From contig JAILXW010000002.1 of assembly GCA_045430305.1 (NCBI GenBank), positions 620,001 through 684,000 of the forward strand: a DNA stretch of 64,000 nucleotides, given 5' to 3'. Of the stretch, positions 1 through 8,109 are shown in pieces. The translations under genes were made by a program, and so were the position numbers. The DNA is from Agarilytica sp045430305 (GTDB lineage: Bacteria > Pseudomonadota > Gammaproteobacteria > Pseudomonadales > Cellvibrionaceae). The stretch's first letter is position 1, and each line of letters starts with the position of its first letter. The notes beneath the pieces were generated by a model. That model was not told where the DNA came from. It worked only from the letters and a program-made list of their open reading frames with translations, and made no database searches.

Positions 1-1095
1 GAATACTAGCCAGACAACTCGGCCAGGGTGACTGTGGGTAACACGGGAGAAAAAGTTCGACCAGGCAATCGAGCCAGCATAAGCATTGGTTACATTAATT
101 TTCATTTGAGAAATAATGACCATGATCGCAGCAAGTGAAAGAGCAAGCGTTGGCGAATTGGTTAAGTGTAAAAATACGGTTTGATACATATGAGTGGGGT
201 CGCTTGCGGTCTCGAAAGAATCGCCACTCGTAATCGCCAGATATGCCAGAAACGAACCTAGCAACATTTTTACTAGGCCAATTAGAATCCAACCGGGGCC
301 CGCGAGCAATAACCAAAACCACCACTGTTTTTTATTTTTATCGGTCTTCTCGGGCATGAAGCGCAAGTAATCAACCTGCTCACCAATTTGCGCCACCATA
401 GAAAATAAAATAGATGCCGCAGCGCCGAATAAAACAAAATTGAAGGTCTGGGCATTTTCTACCGATCGGGGTGTGTAGCGTGTCCAATCAGAAATACGCG
501 AGAATTCAAAATACAAAACGGTAGCGATGGCCGCGAGTTGTAATACCAACCAAATTAATTGGGTGCCAACCTGAAAGCGACTAATTGCTGAGATTCCGTG
601 AGTTACGATAGGGATAACAGCGACTGCGCAAATGATATAGCCTATCTCAAGTGGTATTCCGAGTAGGGCCTTAAGTGCAGAAGCCAAAATTGCGGCTTCA
701 ATAGCGAAAAATATAAAAGTAAATGACGCGTAAATAAGGGACGTAATTGTTGAGCCAAGATAACCAAAGCCCGCCCCGCGGGTTAACAAATCTATATCGA
801 GGCCATAACGCGCAGCGTAATAACTGATCGGGCAGCCAGTAATAAAAATTACCAAAGCAACACTGAGCATTGCCCACAGGGTATTGGTAAAGCCGTAGTT
901 CAGGGTGAGGGCCGCAGCGATGGCTTCTAGTGCGAGAAATGCGGTTGCACCTAGTGCGGTTTGAGCGACCCAAGAGATTGGCCAGCGACGCGCCCGTTTG
1001 GCCGTAAAGCGCAGGGCATAATCTTCGAGCGTCTGGTTAGCGACCCACTTGTTGTACTGGCGTCTAACTCGGAAGACTTCTTGTGTGGCTTGCAT
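1..1095 (-). CDS. NCS1 (purine/cytosine permease-like) membrane protein, 3' end cut by window edge
   Basis: The minus frame is open from an ATG at 1095 to the window edge (365 codons); an in-frame TAG lies five codons upstream of that ATG. The N-terminus carries YNKWVANQTLEDYALR, followed by about eight hydrophobic segments and conserved patches such as YYAARYGLDIDLLTRGAGFGY and GEQVDYLRF, which resemble the NCS1 family of purine, cytosine and allantoin permeases. From memory, this N-terminal type is typical of NCS1-like modules fused to hybrid histidine kinases (compare CbrA with its SSS module). The kinase part, if present, would lie outside the window. It sits 46 bases downstream of the lysR gene on the same strand. 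It could equally be a free-standing permease. Family call fairly sure; kinase fusion is inference. Confidence 0.7.
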   Translation of the reverse strand, partial: MQATQEVFRVRRQYNKWVANQTLEDYALRFTAKRARRWPISWVAQTALGATAFLALEAIAAALTLNYGFTNTLWAMLSVALVIFITGCPISYYAARYGLDIDLLTRGAGFGYLGSTITSLIYASFTFIFFAIEAAILASALKALLGIPLEIGYIICAVAVIPIVTHGISAISRFQVGTQLIWLVLQLAAIATVLYFEFSRISDWTRYTPRSVENAQTFNFVLFGAAASILFSMVAQIGEQVDYLRFMPEKTDKNKKQWWFWLLLAGPGWILIGLVKMLLGSFLAYLAITSGDSFETASDPTHMYQTVFLHLTNSPTLALSLAAIMVIISQMKINVTNAYAGSIAWSNFFSRVTHSHPGRVVWLVF

Positions 1096-1141
1096 GCATT
1101 GGCCCTGCTAGGTGAGGAAGGTGCCAATTATACCTGTTTTG

Positions 1142-2050
1142 TTAGTGTGCGCTGGAAAGGGAGGTTTGACGTAATTTCTCGGTAATGAAGTCAATCCAGA
1201 CACGAGCTTTTCGGGTTAACCCTAGCTGGCTCGGGTAAAGCACATAGTAATGTATTTCTGGGCTTTGCCATTCGGGCAGAATATGAAGTAGTTGGCCGTT
1301 TGATACTAGGTCTTCTACGAGGTAGTGAGGTATGTTGGCTATGCCGCCTCCGCCTGCTGCGATATTTCTTAGGGCATGGAAGTCATTAATACTGACCATA
1401 GGCGTGATTGCGATGCTTTCGCTATTTCCTTTGCCGTCTTCGAACAGCCATTGAGTGCTGTGGTTTGCGTCACTCATTACAAGAGTGTTGTGATCTTGCA
1501 GTTCTTCGAGCCGGTTGATTTTGTCGTGACTCTTTATGTAGCTAGGTGCCGCGTACAGCCCCGCGCGTGCGCTGCCAAGCCGTTTACTGACGAGGTTTGA
1601 ATCACTGAGTTTTCCAACTCGAACCACCAAATCAAAGCCTTCTGAAATGAGGTCAACACGACGGTTGTTCAGGTCCATGGCGGTATCTATTTCAGGGTAT
1701 TGTTGCATGAACTCTCCAAGGTGAGGGGCTATGAGGTATTGCCCGATCGCAGTCGAAGTGCCTATACGTAAATGCCCCCTTGGGCTATCAGATAAATTAT
1801 TGATAGATTCTTGAGCGCTGCTGACTTCTTCTACTACACGTCTGCAGTGCTGCAAATACAGGTTGCCCGCTTCGGTCACATGCATTGAGCGGGTACTCCG
1901 TTCAAGTAGGCGGACCTCGAGTTCATTCTCCAGTGCGGCCATGCGGCGACTGACTTTAGATTTTGGCATTTTTAAGGCACGTGCGGCCGGGGATATACCG
2001 TGTAGCTCGGCGACTTTGGCGAAGATCACCATATCGTTCAGGTCAACCAT
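1142..2050 (-). CDS. LysR-family transcriptional regulator
   Basis: A 302-residue protein of usual LysR length. Residues about 5-62 form the winged helix-turn-helix (GISPAARALKMPKSKVSRRM) with the typical LLERSTRS wing; residues about 90-295 match the LysR substrate-binding domain, including GHLRIGTSTAIGQYLIAP. The ATG at 2050 has GGAG nine bases upstream. It resembles the subgroup (AaeR/DsdC-like CrgA relatives) whose members often control neighbouring redox or efflux genes. The VOC and flavin-reductase genes on the opposite strand, 150 bases away, are plausible targets, as is the permease downstream. The effector is unknown. Confidence 0.93.
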   Translation of the reverse strand: MVDLNDMVIFAKVAELHGISPAARALKMPKSKVSRRMAALENELEVRLLERSTRSMHVTEAGNLYLQHCRRVVEEVSSAQESINNLSDSPRGHLRIGTSTAIGQYLIAPHLGEFMQQYPEIDTAMDLNNRRVDLISEGFDLVVRVGKLSDSNLVSKRLGSARAGLYAAPSYIKSHDKINRLEELQDHNTLVMSDANHSTQWLFEDGKGNSESIAITPMVSINDFHALRNIAAGGGGIANIPHYLVEDLVSNGQLLHILPEWQSPEIHYYVLYPSQLGLTRKARVWIDFITEKLRQTSLSSAH

Positions 2051-2201
2051 ACCATTGGGCTCCAGAGGTTATGTCGTTCCATATATGGAACAGTATTTCT
2101 GATATTTACTATCTAGTCAATTTTTTAGGAACGATTAATATAGTCTTAACAGCGCCGGGCGGTGCCGTTGAATAAGGCCCCCAATACGAGAGGAAAGATT
2201 G

Positions 2202-2615
2202 ATGAAAGCTATAACCCGTGTGAACCATATTGGTATTCGTGTACGCGATTTTGAAACCTCGCGCGATTTCTACGGAAAGCTGGGTTTTGAATACATTGCT
2301 GGGCCTACGGGGCCAGAGCCAGTGGCCATTGTTGAGCACCCAAGCGGCATTAACATCAACTTTATTTTGAACGCTAACCAGACCGAGAACAGTAATATAT
2401 TGATGGACGTGGAACAAAAGTACACAGGCTATACCCATGTCGCTTTAGAAGTGAGCGACGCAGAAGAGGTGATTCGTGATTTGGAATCACTTGGCATTCC
2501 TTTATCGGGCGATATGAAGCACCCAACCGGGCGTTCCATTTTTATTCGCGACCCAGACCGCAACGTCGTTGAGTTTTGTGAATACATCGGTCTTGATGCA
2601 TTAAAACAATTGTAA
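2202..2615 (+). CDS. VOC-superfamily (glyoxalase/bleomycin-resistance fold) protein
   Basis: A 137-residue protein with the two beta-alpha-beta-beta-beta modules of the vicinal oxygen chelate fold. Likely metal ligands are H9 (RVNHIGIRV), H79 (YTHVALEV) and E124 (NVVEFCEY), the glyoxalase I pattern. A TTG at 2199 directly precedes the ATG; the ATG at 2202 is chosen because AGGA lies seven bases before it. It is divergent from the LysR gene and followed by a flavin reductase. Glyoxalase I, a dioxygenase or a thiol-dependent detoxification enzyme are all possible; the substrate cannot be read from sequence. Confidence 0.85.
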   Translation: MKAITRVNHIGIRVRDFETSRDFYGKLGFEYIAGPTGPEPVAIVEHPSGININFILNANQTENSNILMDVEQKYTGYTHVALEVSDAEEVIRDLESLGIPLSGDMKHPTGRSIFIRDPDRNVVEFCEYIGLDALKQL

Positions 2616-2704
2616 AAGAATGTCTAAGATACCGACGTAAACGTCGCACAATGGTATCGTAATGTTCTGATCCAAAAATAAACTTTTTGACAGGGGAAAG
2701 AAAA

Positions 2705-3235
2705 ATGAAAGTGTTAGCCTTTGCCGCAAGCTCCAGTAAAAAATCCATTAATAAACAGCTTGTTATTTATGCCGCTAGTTTACTAAGTGACGCTGAAGTA
2801 GAGATTCTTGATATTAACGACTATGAAATGCCTTTGTATTCCATGGATCGAGAGCAAGAATCGGGCATACCAGATGCCGCCCATAAATTTCGAGAAAAAA
2901 TAGGGCAGGCAGATGCGCTACTGATTTCCTTCGCGGAGCACAACGCTTCGTATACTGCGGCGTTTAAAAGTTTATACGACTGGACTTCTCGGATTGACCC
3001 GAAAGTATATCAGGGAAAACCAGCAGTATATTTGGCCGCATCACCAGGGCCAGGTGGCGCAAGCAATGTGTTGAACACCGCAGTAACAAGCGCCCCATAT
3101 TTTGGCGCAGATCTTAAAGGTAGCTTATCTATTCCGAAGTTCTTTGATAACTTCGATGTGGAAAATGGAAAGCTTTCTGATGAAACGCTGCTCGCGGAAT
3201 TAAAAAGCATACTAAACGCGCTTCCTTCTTCGTAA
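2705..3235 (+). CDS. NADPH-dependent FMN reductase family protein
   Basis: A 176-residue flavodoxin-fold protein. The phosphate-binding loop is at residues 7-17 (ASSSKKSINKQ); the mid-region pattern AEHNASYTAAFKSLYDW matches the E-Y/H-N-x-S motif of FMN reductases and quinone reductases (ChrR/YieF-like); a P-G-P-G-G loop follows near residue 118. The start is the ATG at 2705, after AGGGGAAAG; an upstream TTG at 2687 adds six unlikely residues. It follows the VOC gene by 90 bases in the same direction, which fits a small detoxification or redox unit possibly under the LysR regulator. Confidence 0.88.
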   Translation: MKVLAFAASSSKKSINKQLVIYAASLLSDAEVEILDINDYEMPLYSMDREQESGIPDAAHKFREKIGQADALLISFAEHNASYTAAFKSLYDWTSRIDPKVYQGKPAVYLAASPGPGGASNVLNTAVTSAPYFGADLKGSLSIPKFFDNFDVENGKLSDETLLAELKSILNALPSS

Positions 3236-3249
3236 CCCGTTTTAAAACC

Positions 3250-3451
3250 ATGGTCAGTGAGTTGGTTAAGAAGCCGATAAGGTGAACGCTACTGGCCATG
3301 ACATTTCTTGTTCAGCAGGTGGATACGTATATTGTTGGCCAATTGGATAGTGAACACATAGCGGCAGTGAGTTTTTTATTTCCTGTTTGTTTTTTTGGTT
3401 GTCAGTGCATTTATCGGCCTGCCGGCGGGGGTAAATAAGGTCGTTAAATAG
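3250..3451 (+). pseudogene. Frameshifted remnant of a MATE-family multidrug efflux gene
   Basis: Conceptual translation gives MVSELVKKPIR, a stop, then TLLAMTFLVQQVDTYIVGQL followed by DSEHIAAVSFLFPVCFF. After a frame change within the T-run at about 3390-3397 it continues as VVSAFIGLPAGVNKVV and ends at a TAG (3449-3451). This is the N-terminal signature of MATE (NorM/DinF-like) transporters: lvDtyfvGqLg, then aa.sf.fPv, then aFigl..Gvn. There is an internal stop, an apparent small deletion where the usual PMLLG segment should be, a frameshift, and loss of all remaining transmembrane segments. Seen directly in translation; the family call rests on motif memory. Confidence 0.72.
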
Positions 3452-3536
3452 CAGATTTACGATTTTGGGGTTTGGGTGCGAAAAGGCGAGGGGTGAATAG
3501 AGTAGGGAGTAAGAGAATGGGAAGCAAGAACGGAAA

Positions 3537-3562
3537 AATAGAATGCCCTAGGGCATTCTATT
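3537..3562 (-). terminator. Intrinsic terminator of the porin gene
   Basis: A perfect inverted repeat TAGAATGCCC-TA-GGGCATTCTA occupies 3539-3560. Read on the minus strand it is followed by a short T-tract (ATTTTT). It lies 12 bases past the porin stop codon. Confidence 0.75.
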
Positions 3563-3573
3563 GTGAAACGTAT

Positions 3574-4629
3574 TTATTGATTAAATACTACGCCGTCGAA
3601 ACTATAAATGATGCCTAGTGACAGCGCGCTGGGGTCTTCGCCAAGAGCAGGTTCAACTCGGTCGCCGTGGCCTTTTCCATTTACGCTAAATTGCACGTTA
3701 TCGTCATTTTTCATCATCGCGTATGCGGCGTATACGGTAAGGTGGTCATCAAGTATGTGATCGTAGCCGATTGCAAACTGCGAGGCATCGGAGTCGTCTG
3801 CATCACCTGAACTAAGGGCGTATTGCACACTGATGCTGCCTTGTTCACTTAATTTAAATTTTGCTGCCGCGTATGTACTGTCGCGATCGTTTCCAGACGT
3901 ACCACCAATGTTAGACTCTGATTGAAACCCACCACCAACAGTGAATTGACCAAAATCATATTGCACCACTACTGCGAGTGCTTCGTGCTCTTCATCAGCA
4001 GTTGGGCCTTGGCCAATATTGGCAAGGGCAACACCAACTTTTAATGCATCAACTGCATAGCTGCCTTTTATGATGATATCGCTGCCGTCTTCTTCACCTT
4101 CTTCCGGTGAATAGGTGAATGCTAGGTTTATGCCAGAGAAGTCGGGCGTCTCGTAGTAGGTAACGTTATCCATACGCCCAGGTATACCAGAACCTTCCCA
4201 CAAGTTGCCAAGGTCGCCGACCTTATCTGCAAAAAGGTTAAAGTCATTTGCCCATTGGTCTAAGGCTGGCATGTGACCCATGAGTACGGTACCGAATTTG
4301 CCTTTAAGTCCGATATAAGAAGGGCGGCCCTTGGTAAAAATTTGGCCTTCAGACTCTGCGCCGCCATTGCCGTCGTTAGTGCCTTGAGCGGTTGGGTCTA
4401 GGCCGCTTTCAAATTGGAAAACTACCGATGTACTTTCGTCTATCGCGTGTGTTCCTTTTAAACCTAAGCGCGAAGAATTACTTGCAAAGTAAATGCTTGA
4501 GTCTTCACCGTCGTCCACGTTGTCTGCGGAAACATGGCCCAAACCATACAGGCTTACTTCTGTTTTATTTGCGAACGCAGGGCTAGCAGCGAGTGCTGCA
4601 ATAGCAACGCCGGTATAGATTTTTTTCAT
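3574..4629 (-). CDS. Gram-negative general porin (16-strand type)
   Basis: 351 residues with a clear signal peptide (residues 1-20, cleavage after SPAFA), then alternating amphipathic beta-strands. Family patches include EVSLYGLGHVS, SSRLGLKGTHAIDESTSVVFQFE and SYIGLKGKFGTVLMGHMP, the last leading into the constriction-loop region of the Porin_4/OmpC-like family. The final strand is GIIYSF, followed by a seven-residue tail ending in Q rather than the usual terminal aromatic. RBS AAGGTAATACC precedes the ATG. It lies 40 bases after the chemoreceptor gene on the same strand, so co-transcription is possible. Acidic loops fit a marine outer-membrane channel. Substrate unknown. Confidence 0.92.
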   Translation of the reverse strand: MKKIYTGVAIAALAASPAFANKTEVSLYGLGHVSADNVDDGEDSSIYFASNSSRLGLKGTHAIDESTSVVFQFESGLDPTAQGTNDGNGGAESEGQIFTKGRPSYIGLKGKFGTVLMGHMPALDQWANDFNLFADKVGDLGNLWEGSGIPGRMDNVTYYETPDFSGINLAFTYSPEEGEEDGSDIIIKGSYAVDALKVGVALANIGQGPTADEEHEALAVVVQYDFGQFTVGGGFQSESNIGGTSGNDRDSTYAAAKFKLSEQGSISVQYALSSGDADDSDASQFAIGYDHILDDHLTVYAAYAMMKNDDNVQFSVNGKGHGDRVEPALGEDPSALSLGIIYSFDGVVFNQ

Positions 4630-4669
4630 GGTATTACCTTATTATTATTTAATAATTTTATTTAGGTTT

Positions 4670-7492
4670 TCAGAAATCTTGTTCAATATCACGCTTTTCT
4701 ATCGAGAAAAACCCGACCGTGTCAATCATCGCGCTTATGTCACCGGCCATGCTTTCAAATGCGGCAGACGCCTCTTCTACCAATGCGGCATTTTGTTGTG
4801 TCATTTCGTCCATTTGTGTCACCGCAGAGTTAACCTGAAGAATGCCTGTTGTTTGTTCTCGTGAGGCGGAAGAGATGTCTTGAATCATATCTGACACTTC
4901 TTGAACCGCTGACACGATTTCTTTTAAGGTTGCACCGGAATTGTTGACTAGTGAGGTGCCATCTTCAACTTTAACTACGCTGTCGCGAATGAGATCTTTA
5001 ATTTCTTTTGCCGCAGTTGCCGATCGCTGGGCTAGATTCCGAACTTCACTTGCGACAACGGCAAACCCTCTACCTTGTTCGCCGGCTCTTGCGGCCTCGA
5101 CCGCTGCGTTAAGTGCAAGTAGGTTTGTTTGGAATGCGATTTCATCAATTACACCAATAATGTCAGATATTTTTTTACTGGCATGATTAATATCTTCCAT
5201 AGCCGCTACTGCACGCTGAACAACGTCGCCACCTTCGTTTGCAATTGTTGACGCATTCAGAGCCAAATTACTTGCTCGATCAGCGTTTTCGCTGCTTGCC
5301 GTAATAATTGAGGTCATCTCTTCCATGCTGGATGCTGTTTCTTCCAGTGATGATGCTTGGTTTTCGGTGCGAGAACTTAAATCTGCATTTCCGCGAGAAA
5401 TTTCATCTGTCGATACGCTTATTGAGTCGCTATTTTGTTTAATTTTTTCAATGATTTCAGTCAGTTTGTTGGCGGTGGAATTTGCGTCATTTTTTAGCTG
5501 AGCAAAAGAACCTTGATACTCTCTTTCTATTCGTACAGATAAATCCCCTTCCGCGAGCGCGCCTAATATATTCAATACATCATCGAGGCCGTTTTGCGTG
5601 GTAAACATGAGCGTATTTAGGCTATCGCTGAGGGTTTTGAAAAACCCAGTTTTTCCTGAAAGGTCTAAGTTTGTCGTGAAGTCTCCGTTGTTGGCGTTGT
5701 CGACGAGATTGGAAATTTCGCCCATTACCCCTTTCATTTGTTGAACCGTGTTATTGGAATACTCTTTTAATCGATCAAAGTCACCTTTGTAGTTCTTGTT
5801 AATCGATTGGCTCAGGTCGCCATTGGCCAAGGCTTCTAAAATCCGTAGTGTGTCAGATAAACCATCATCGGTTGTATTCATGAGTTCATTTAAGTTTTCA
5901 CTCAAGTCTTTAAAAAATCCGCTTTTTCTTGAGATCTCGATTCGAGAACTAAAATTACCATTATTGGCGGCGTGAACAACATCGCCAATTTCACTCATAA
6001 CCATGTTTAATTGTGAGACCGTATTGTTCGAGTATTGTTTTAACTCATTAAATGAGCCTTCGTAGCTTGCAGTGATGCTTTGGCTTAGATCCCCTTTTTC
6101 AATTGCGCCTAAGACACGAATCACATCGTTTAGACCTTGGTTACATGTGTTGAGTAAAGTGTTTAAGCCTTGGCTCATACCGAGGAATACGCCTTCTTTT
6201 CCTTCAAGGTCGATAGTCTTTGTAAAGTCGCCTTTGGAAGCTGAAGAAACTAATGCGTCAATTTCTTGTTGAATCGCAAGGTCGGCTTTTTGCCTACTAA
6301 CTAGATTTTCTCGCATAATTCCCATGGATCTTTTAACACCAGTGGATTGAGACGTATTAATATTTATATCTAAGTTGCCTTCTGCTATTTGTTCTGCAAT
6401 TTCCTGCAGTTCAGTTGGGTCAGAACCTAATTGTTGCAGCACCTTTCTAGTGAGAAATATAGAAATAAACCCGCCGACTACTAGCGCGATAAGTGCGCCT
6501 AAAACTGTCGTGACCTTTGTTCGTGTCGCTGTACTTTGTTGCTCATCGTTTCTAATAACGATGAGTTTCGCTTCTTCAGCGACAAATGCGTCAAGGATTT
6601 CTCGCATGCCGTCCATATATTGTTTGCCAATTCCGCGCTCAATAAACGCAGTAACATCGTCGATAGTACGAGTAACTTTATTCATCTCACGGCGTGCTTC
6701 TATTTCGGGCATTGCAGCTTCTGCGCGCCAGCCTTTAGCTGAATCTATGGCTTGTTCCAATTGGCTGAGAGTGGTTCTTCTGCCGTTTTGGCGCAGATGA
6801 TCGAGAAGCTCTTCGCTGTGTTTTGCGAAACTTTTAGTTCCGTCGTGGAAAGGCTCCAAGGATTCTTCTTTGCCTGAAAGCAAGAAACCGCGTTGGCCGG
6901 TTTCTTGGTTAATCATATCGATGAGAATTAACTTGATAAGCGCTAGGCCTTTACGGTCATTTAAACGCTCTAGGGTGTTTTCTACTTGGCCAAGGGCGGC
7001 TCGAAAACCATCGAATTTTTCTTTACCTATGATGCGAGCTGAAATAACTTTAAAGTTGTGTGCTGCTTCTGCTCCAGCTCTCACTTCTATTCGATATTTC
7101 ATCGCTGGCTTTACGTGATTGCTTTGCCATTCGCCCTCCATTTTTTCCACCTTTTTTAGGCGGTTTACTTGGGCTGGATTGTCGGACACCTTTTGTTTGG
7201 TTTTCTTGATCAATGTTTGAAAATTTTCTTTGCCTGAGTGGTAGGGCTCCAAGAACTCATTCTTTCCTGATACCAAAAACCCTCTTAAACCAGTCTCCAT
7301 ATTAACAAGTGATGCAGTAATGGAGTTCCCTAGATCAATCGCCTCGTAGGTGTGGTTCACCCAGCCGCTAGTTTTTATCAATTTGTTCAAGCTCAAAAAT
7401 ACGGTTACGGCAATAACCATAAATAAAGCAAGGGGAATGCAAAAGCCGACGATTAGTTTCGATTTTAAGCTTAAGTTTTGAAGTTTATTCAT
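4670..7492 (-). CDS. Methyl-accepting chemotaxis protein with two CHASE3 domains and a poly-HAMP array
   Basis: 940 residues, far longer than the usual 500-650. TM1 is at about 13-35. Two similar periplasmic CHASE3-type units follow; each has the E-T-G-x-R-G-F-L-x-S-G-K motif (residues about 66-77 and 197-208). TM2 is at about 327-348. A HAMP domain at about 349-400 precedes three near-copies of a roughly 90-residue unit (about 410-680) with the recurring motifs xxGDLSQSI, YSNNTV and GFFKxLSxxLNxLM. The cytoplasmic signalling hairpin at about 690-915 contains the tip EIAFQTNLLALNAAVEAARA. No CheR-binding pentapeptide ends the protein. It transmits ligand binding to CheA/CheW at the pole. The porin gene follows by 40 bases. 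Confidence 0.96.
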   Translation of the reverse strand: MNKLQNLSLKSKLIVGFCIPLALFMVIAVTVFLSLNKLIKTSGWVNHTYEAIDLGNSITASLVNMETGLRGFLVSGKNEFLEPYHSGKENFQTLIKKTKQKVSDNPAQVNRLKKVEKMEGEWQSNHVKPAMKYRIEVRAGAEAAHNFKVISARIIGKEKFDGFRAALGQVENTLERLNDRKGLALIKLILIDMINQETGQRGFLLSGKEESLEPFHDGTKSFAKHSEELLDHLRQNGRRTTLSQLEQAIDSAKGWRAEAAMPEIEARREMNKVTRTIDDVTAFIERGIGKQYMDGMREILDAFVAEEAKLIVIRNDEQQSTATRTKVTTVLGALIALVVGGFISIFLTRKVLQQLGSDPTELQEIAEQIAEGNLDININTSQSTGVKRSMGIMRENLVSRQKADLAIQQEIDALVSSASKGDFTKTIDLEGKEGVFLGMSQGLNTLLNTCNQGLNDVIRVLGAIEKGDLSQSITASYEGSFNELKQYSNNTVSQLNMVMSEIGDVVHAANNGNFSSRIEISRKSGFFKDLSENLNELMNTTDDGLSDTLRILEALANGDLSQSINKNYKGDFDRLKEYSNNTVQQMKGVMGEISNLVDNANNGDFTTNLDLSGKTGFFKTLSDSLNTLMFTTQNGLDDVLNILGALAEGDLSVRIEREYQGSFAQLKNDANSTANKLTEIIEKIKQNSDSISVSTDEISRGNADLSSRTENQASSLEETASSMEEMTSIITASSENADRASNLALNASTIANEGGDVVQRAVAAMEDINHASKKISDIIGVIDEIAFQTNLLALNAAVEAARAGEQGRGFAVVASEVRNLAQRSATAAKEIKDLIRDSVVKVEDGTSLVNNSGATLKEIVSAVQEVSDMIQDISSASREQTTGILQVNSAVTQMDEMTQQNAALVEEASAAFESMAGDISAMIDTVGFFSIEKRDIEQDF

Positions 7493-7871
7493 TTTATGAT
7501 CTCAAATATATGCGCACCAAAAAGAAGCGATAACTAAAAGAATAGATGGTTGACCAAAAAAGTCAGGTATTTACTAAATACAATTTCGCATAAAGAGCGA
7601 ATACCTTAGAGTTGAAACGATGGTCGCTAGATCTCACTGCTTCAAGACCATAGTTTTCTAGTGGTTTTTATTTTGAGTGGCGGTAGGGGGGGCGCAGTCT
7701 TTCGCTACATCACCCAGTGATATTTGTATTTCTTTGTTACTGTGTTTTGGATATAGAATTAATATCATGAAAGAAAAGGTGAAAGACGCCATTGGGGGCC
7801 TGCCCCTATTTTTATTTGAAGAAGCGTCGGGCGCTCTTGCTGCACCATCAAGAAAAATGTACGGGCAAATA
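7493..7871. other. Non-coding gap upstream of the chemoreceptor gene
   Basis: AT-rich sequence carrying the presumed promoter side of the chemoreceptor gene (minus strand). A 41-codon ATG frame at 7767-7892 has no convincing Shine-Dalgarno, runs into the tRNA fossil and resembles nothing I know, so it is not called. A short inverted repeat around 7796-7808 (GGGGGC/GCCCC) is present. No other gene seen. Confidence 0.5.
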
Positions 7872-7912
7872 TGGTGGGCCTTCGCAGAGTGAATCGAACT
7901 AGGCTAAGGCCT
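7872..7912 (-). pseudogene. tRNA fossil: acceptor stem and 3' CCA of the adjacent CAU tRNA with the middle deleted
   Basis: On the minus strand this segment reads AGGCCTTAGCCTAG, TTCGATTC, ACTCTGCG, AAGGCCCACCA. The 5' part mirrors the start of the neighbouring tRNA (GGGCCTTTAGCTCAG). The 3' part is identical to that tRNA's 3' end, including ACCA and flanking bases (16 identical bases, 7868-7883 versus 8012-8027). GGCCTT and AAGGCC can still pair as an acceptor stem, and a T-loop-like TTCGATTC remains, but the D and anticodon arms are gone. It is probably a decayed tandem duplicate or a scar of element integration. Confidence 0.6.
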
Positions 7913-7975
7913 ATTTCGCCCCTTCGGGCTTCGGTGCGCTGCGCCTTGTTTCAAATTTCGCCGCAATGATCAAAT

Positions 7976-8008
7976 AAAAAAGGCCACCCTTTCGGGCAGC
8001 CTTTTTTA
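7976..8008 (-). terminator. Intrinsic terminator after the tRNA (end of the rpsU-rpoD operon)
   Basis: The inverted repeat AAGGC-CA-CCC / GGG-CA-GCCTT, with A- and T-tracts on both sides, forms a hairpin usable in both directions. It lies eight bases beyond the tRNA 3' end and probably ends transcripts from rpoD through the tRNA. Confidence 0.8.
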
Positions 8009-8015
8009 TTTAATA

Positions 8016-8092
8016 TGGTGGGCCTTCCCAGACTTGAACTGGGGACCTGCCGATTATGAGTCGGATGCTCTAACCAACTGAGCTAAAGGCCC
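8016..8092 (-). tRNA. tRNA with CAU anticodon, probably tRNA-Ile2 (lysidine-modified); elongator Met possible
   Basis: 77 bases with encoded CCA. Acceptor stem GGGCCTT/AAGGCCC; D-arm GCTC-AGTTGGTTA-GAGC; anticodon loop CTCATAA; T-arm CCCAG-TTCAAGT-CTGGG; discriminator A. The anticodon stem has one mismatch at position 27-43. A CAU tRNA with a GGGCC acceptor next to rpoD recalls ileX of E. coli, which lies in the same neighbourhood. Without covariance scoring I cannot firmly exclude elongator tRNA-Met. It starts 17 bases after the rpoD stop, so it may be processed from the rpoD transcript. Confidence 0.9.
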
Positions 8093-8109
8093 TTTTTGCG
8101 TGTTAACGT

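Noticed and set aside
2109..2438. 109-codon minus-strand ORF over the VOC gene
   Set aside because: It is a frame shadow of the VOC gene, which has a ribosome-binding site and motifs.
7767..7892. 41-codon ORF upstream of the tRNA fossil
   Set aside because: No Shine-Dalgarno, no recognised family, and its 3' part runs through the tRNA-derived sequence.
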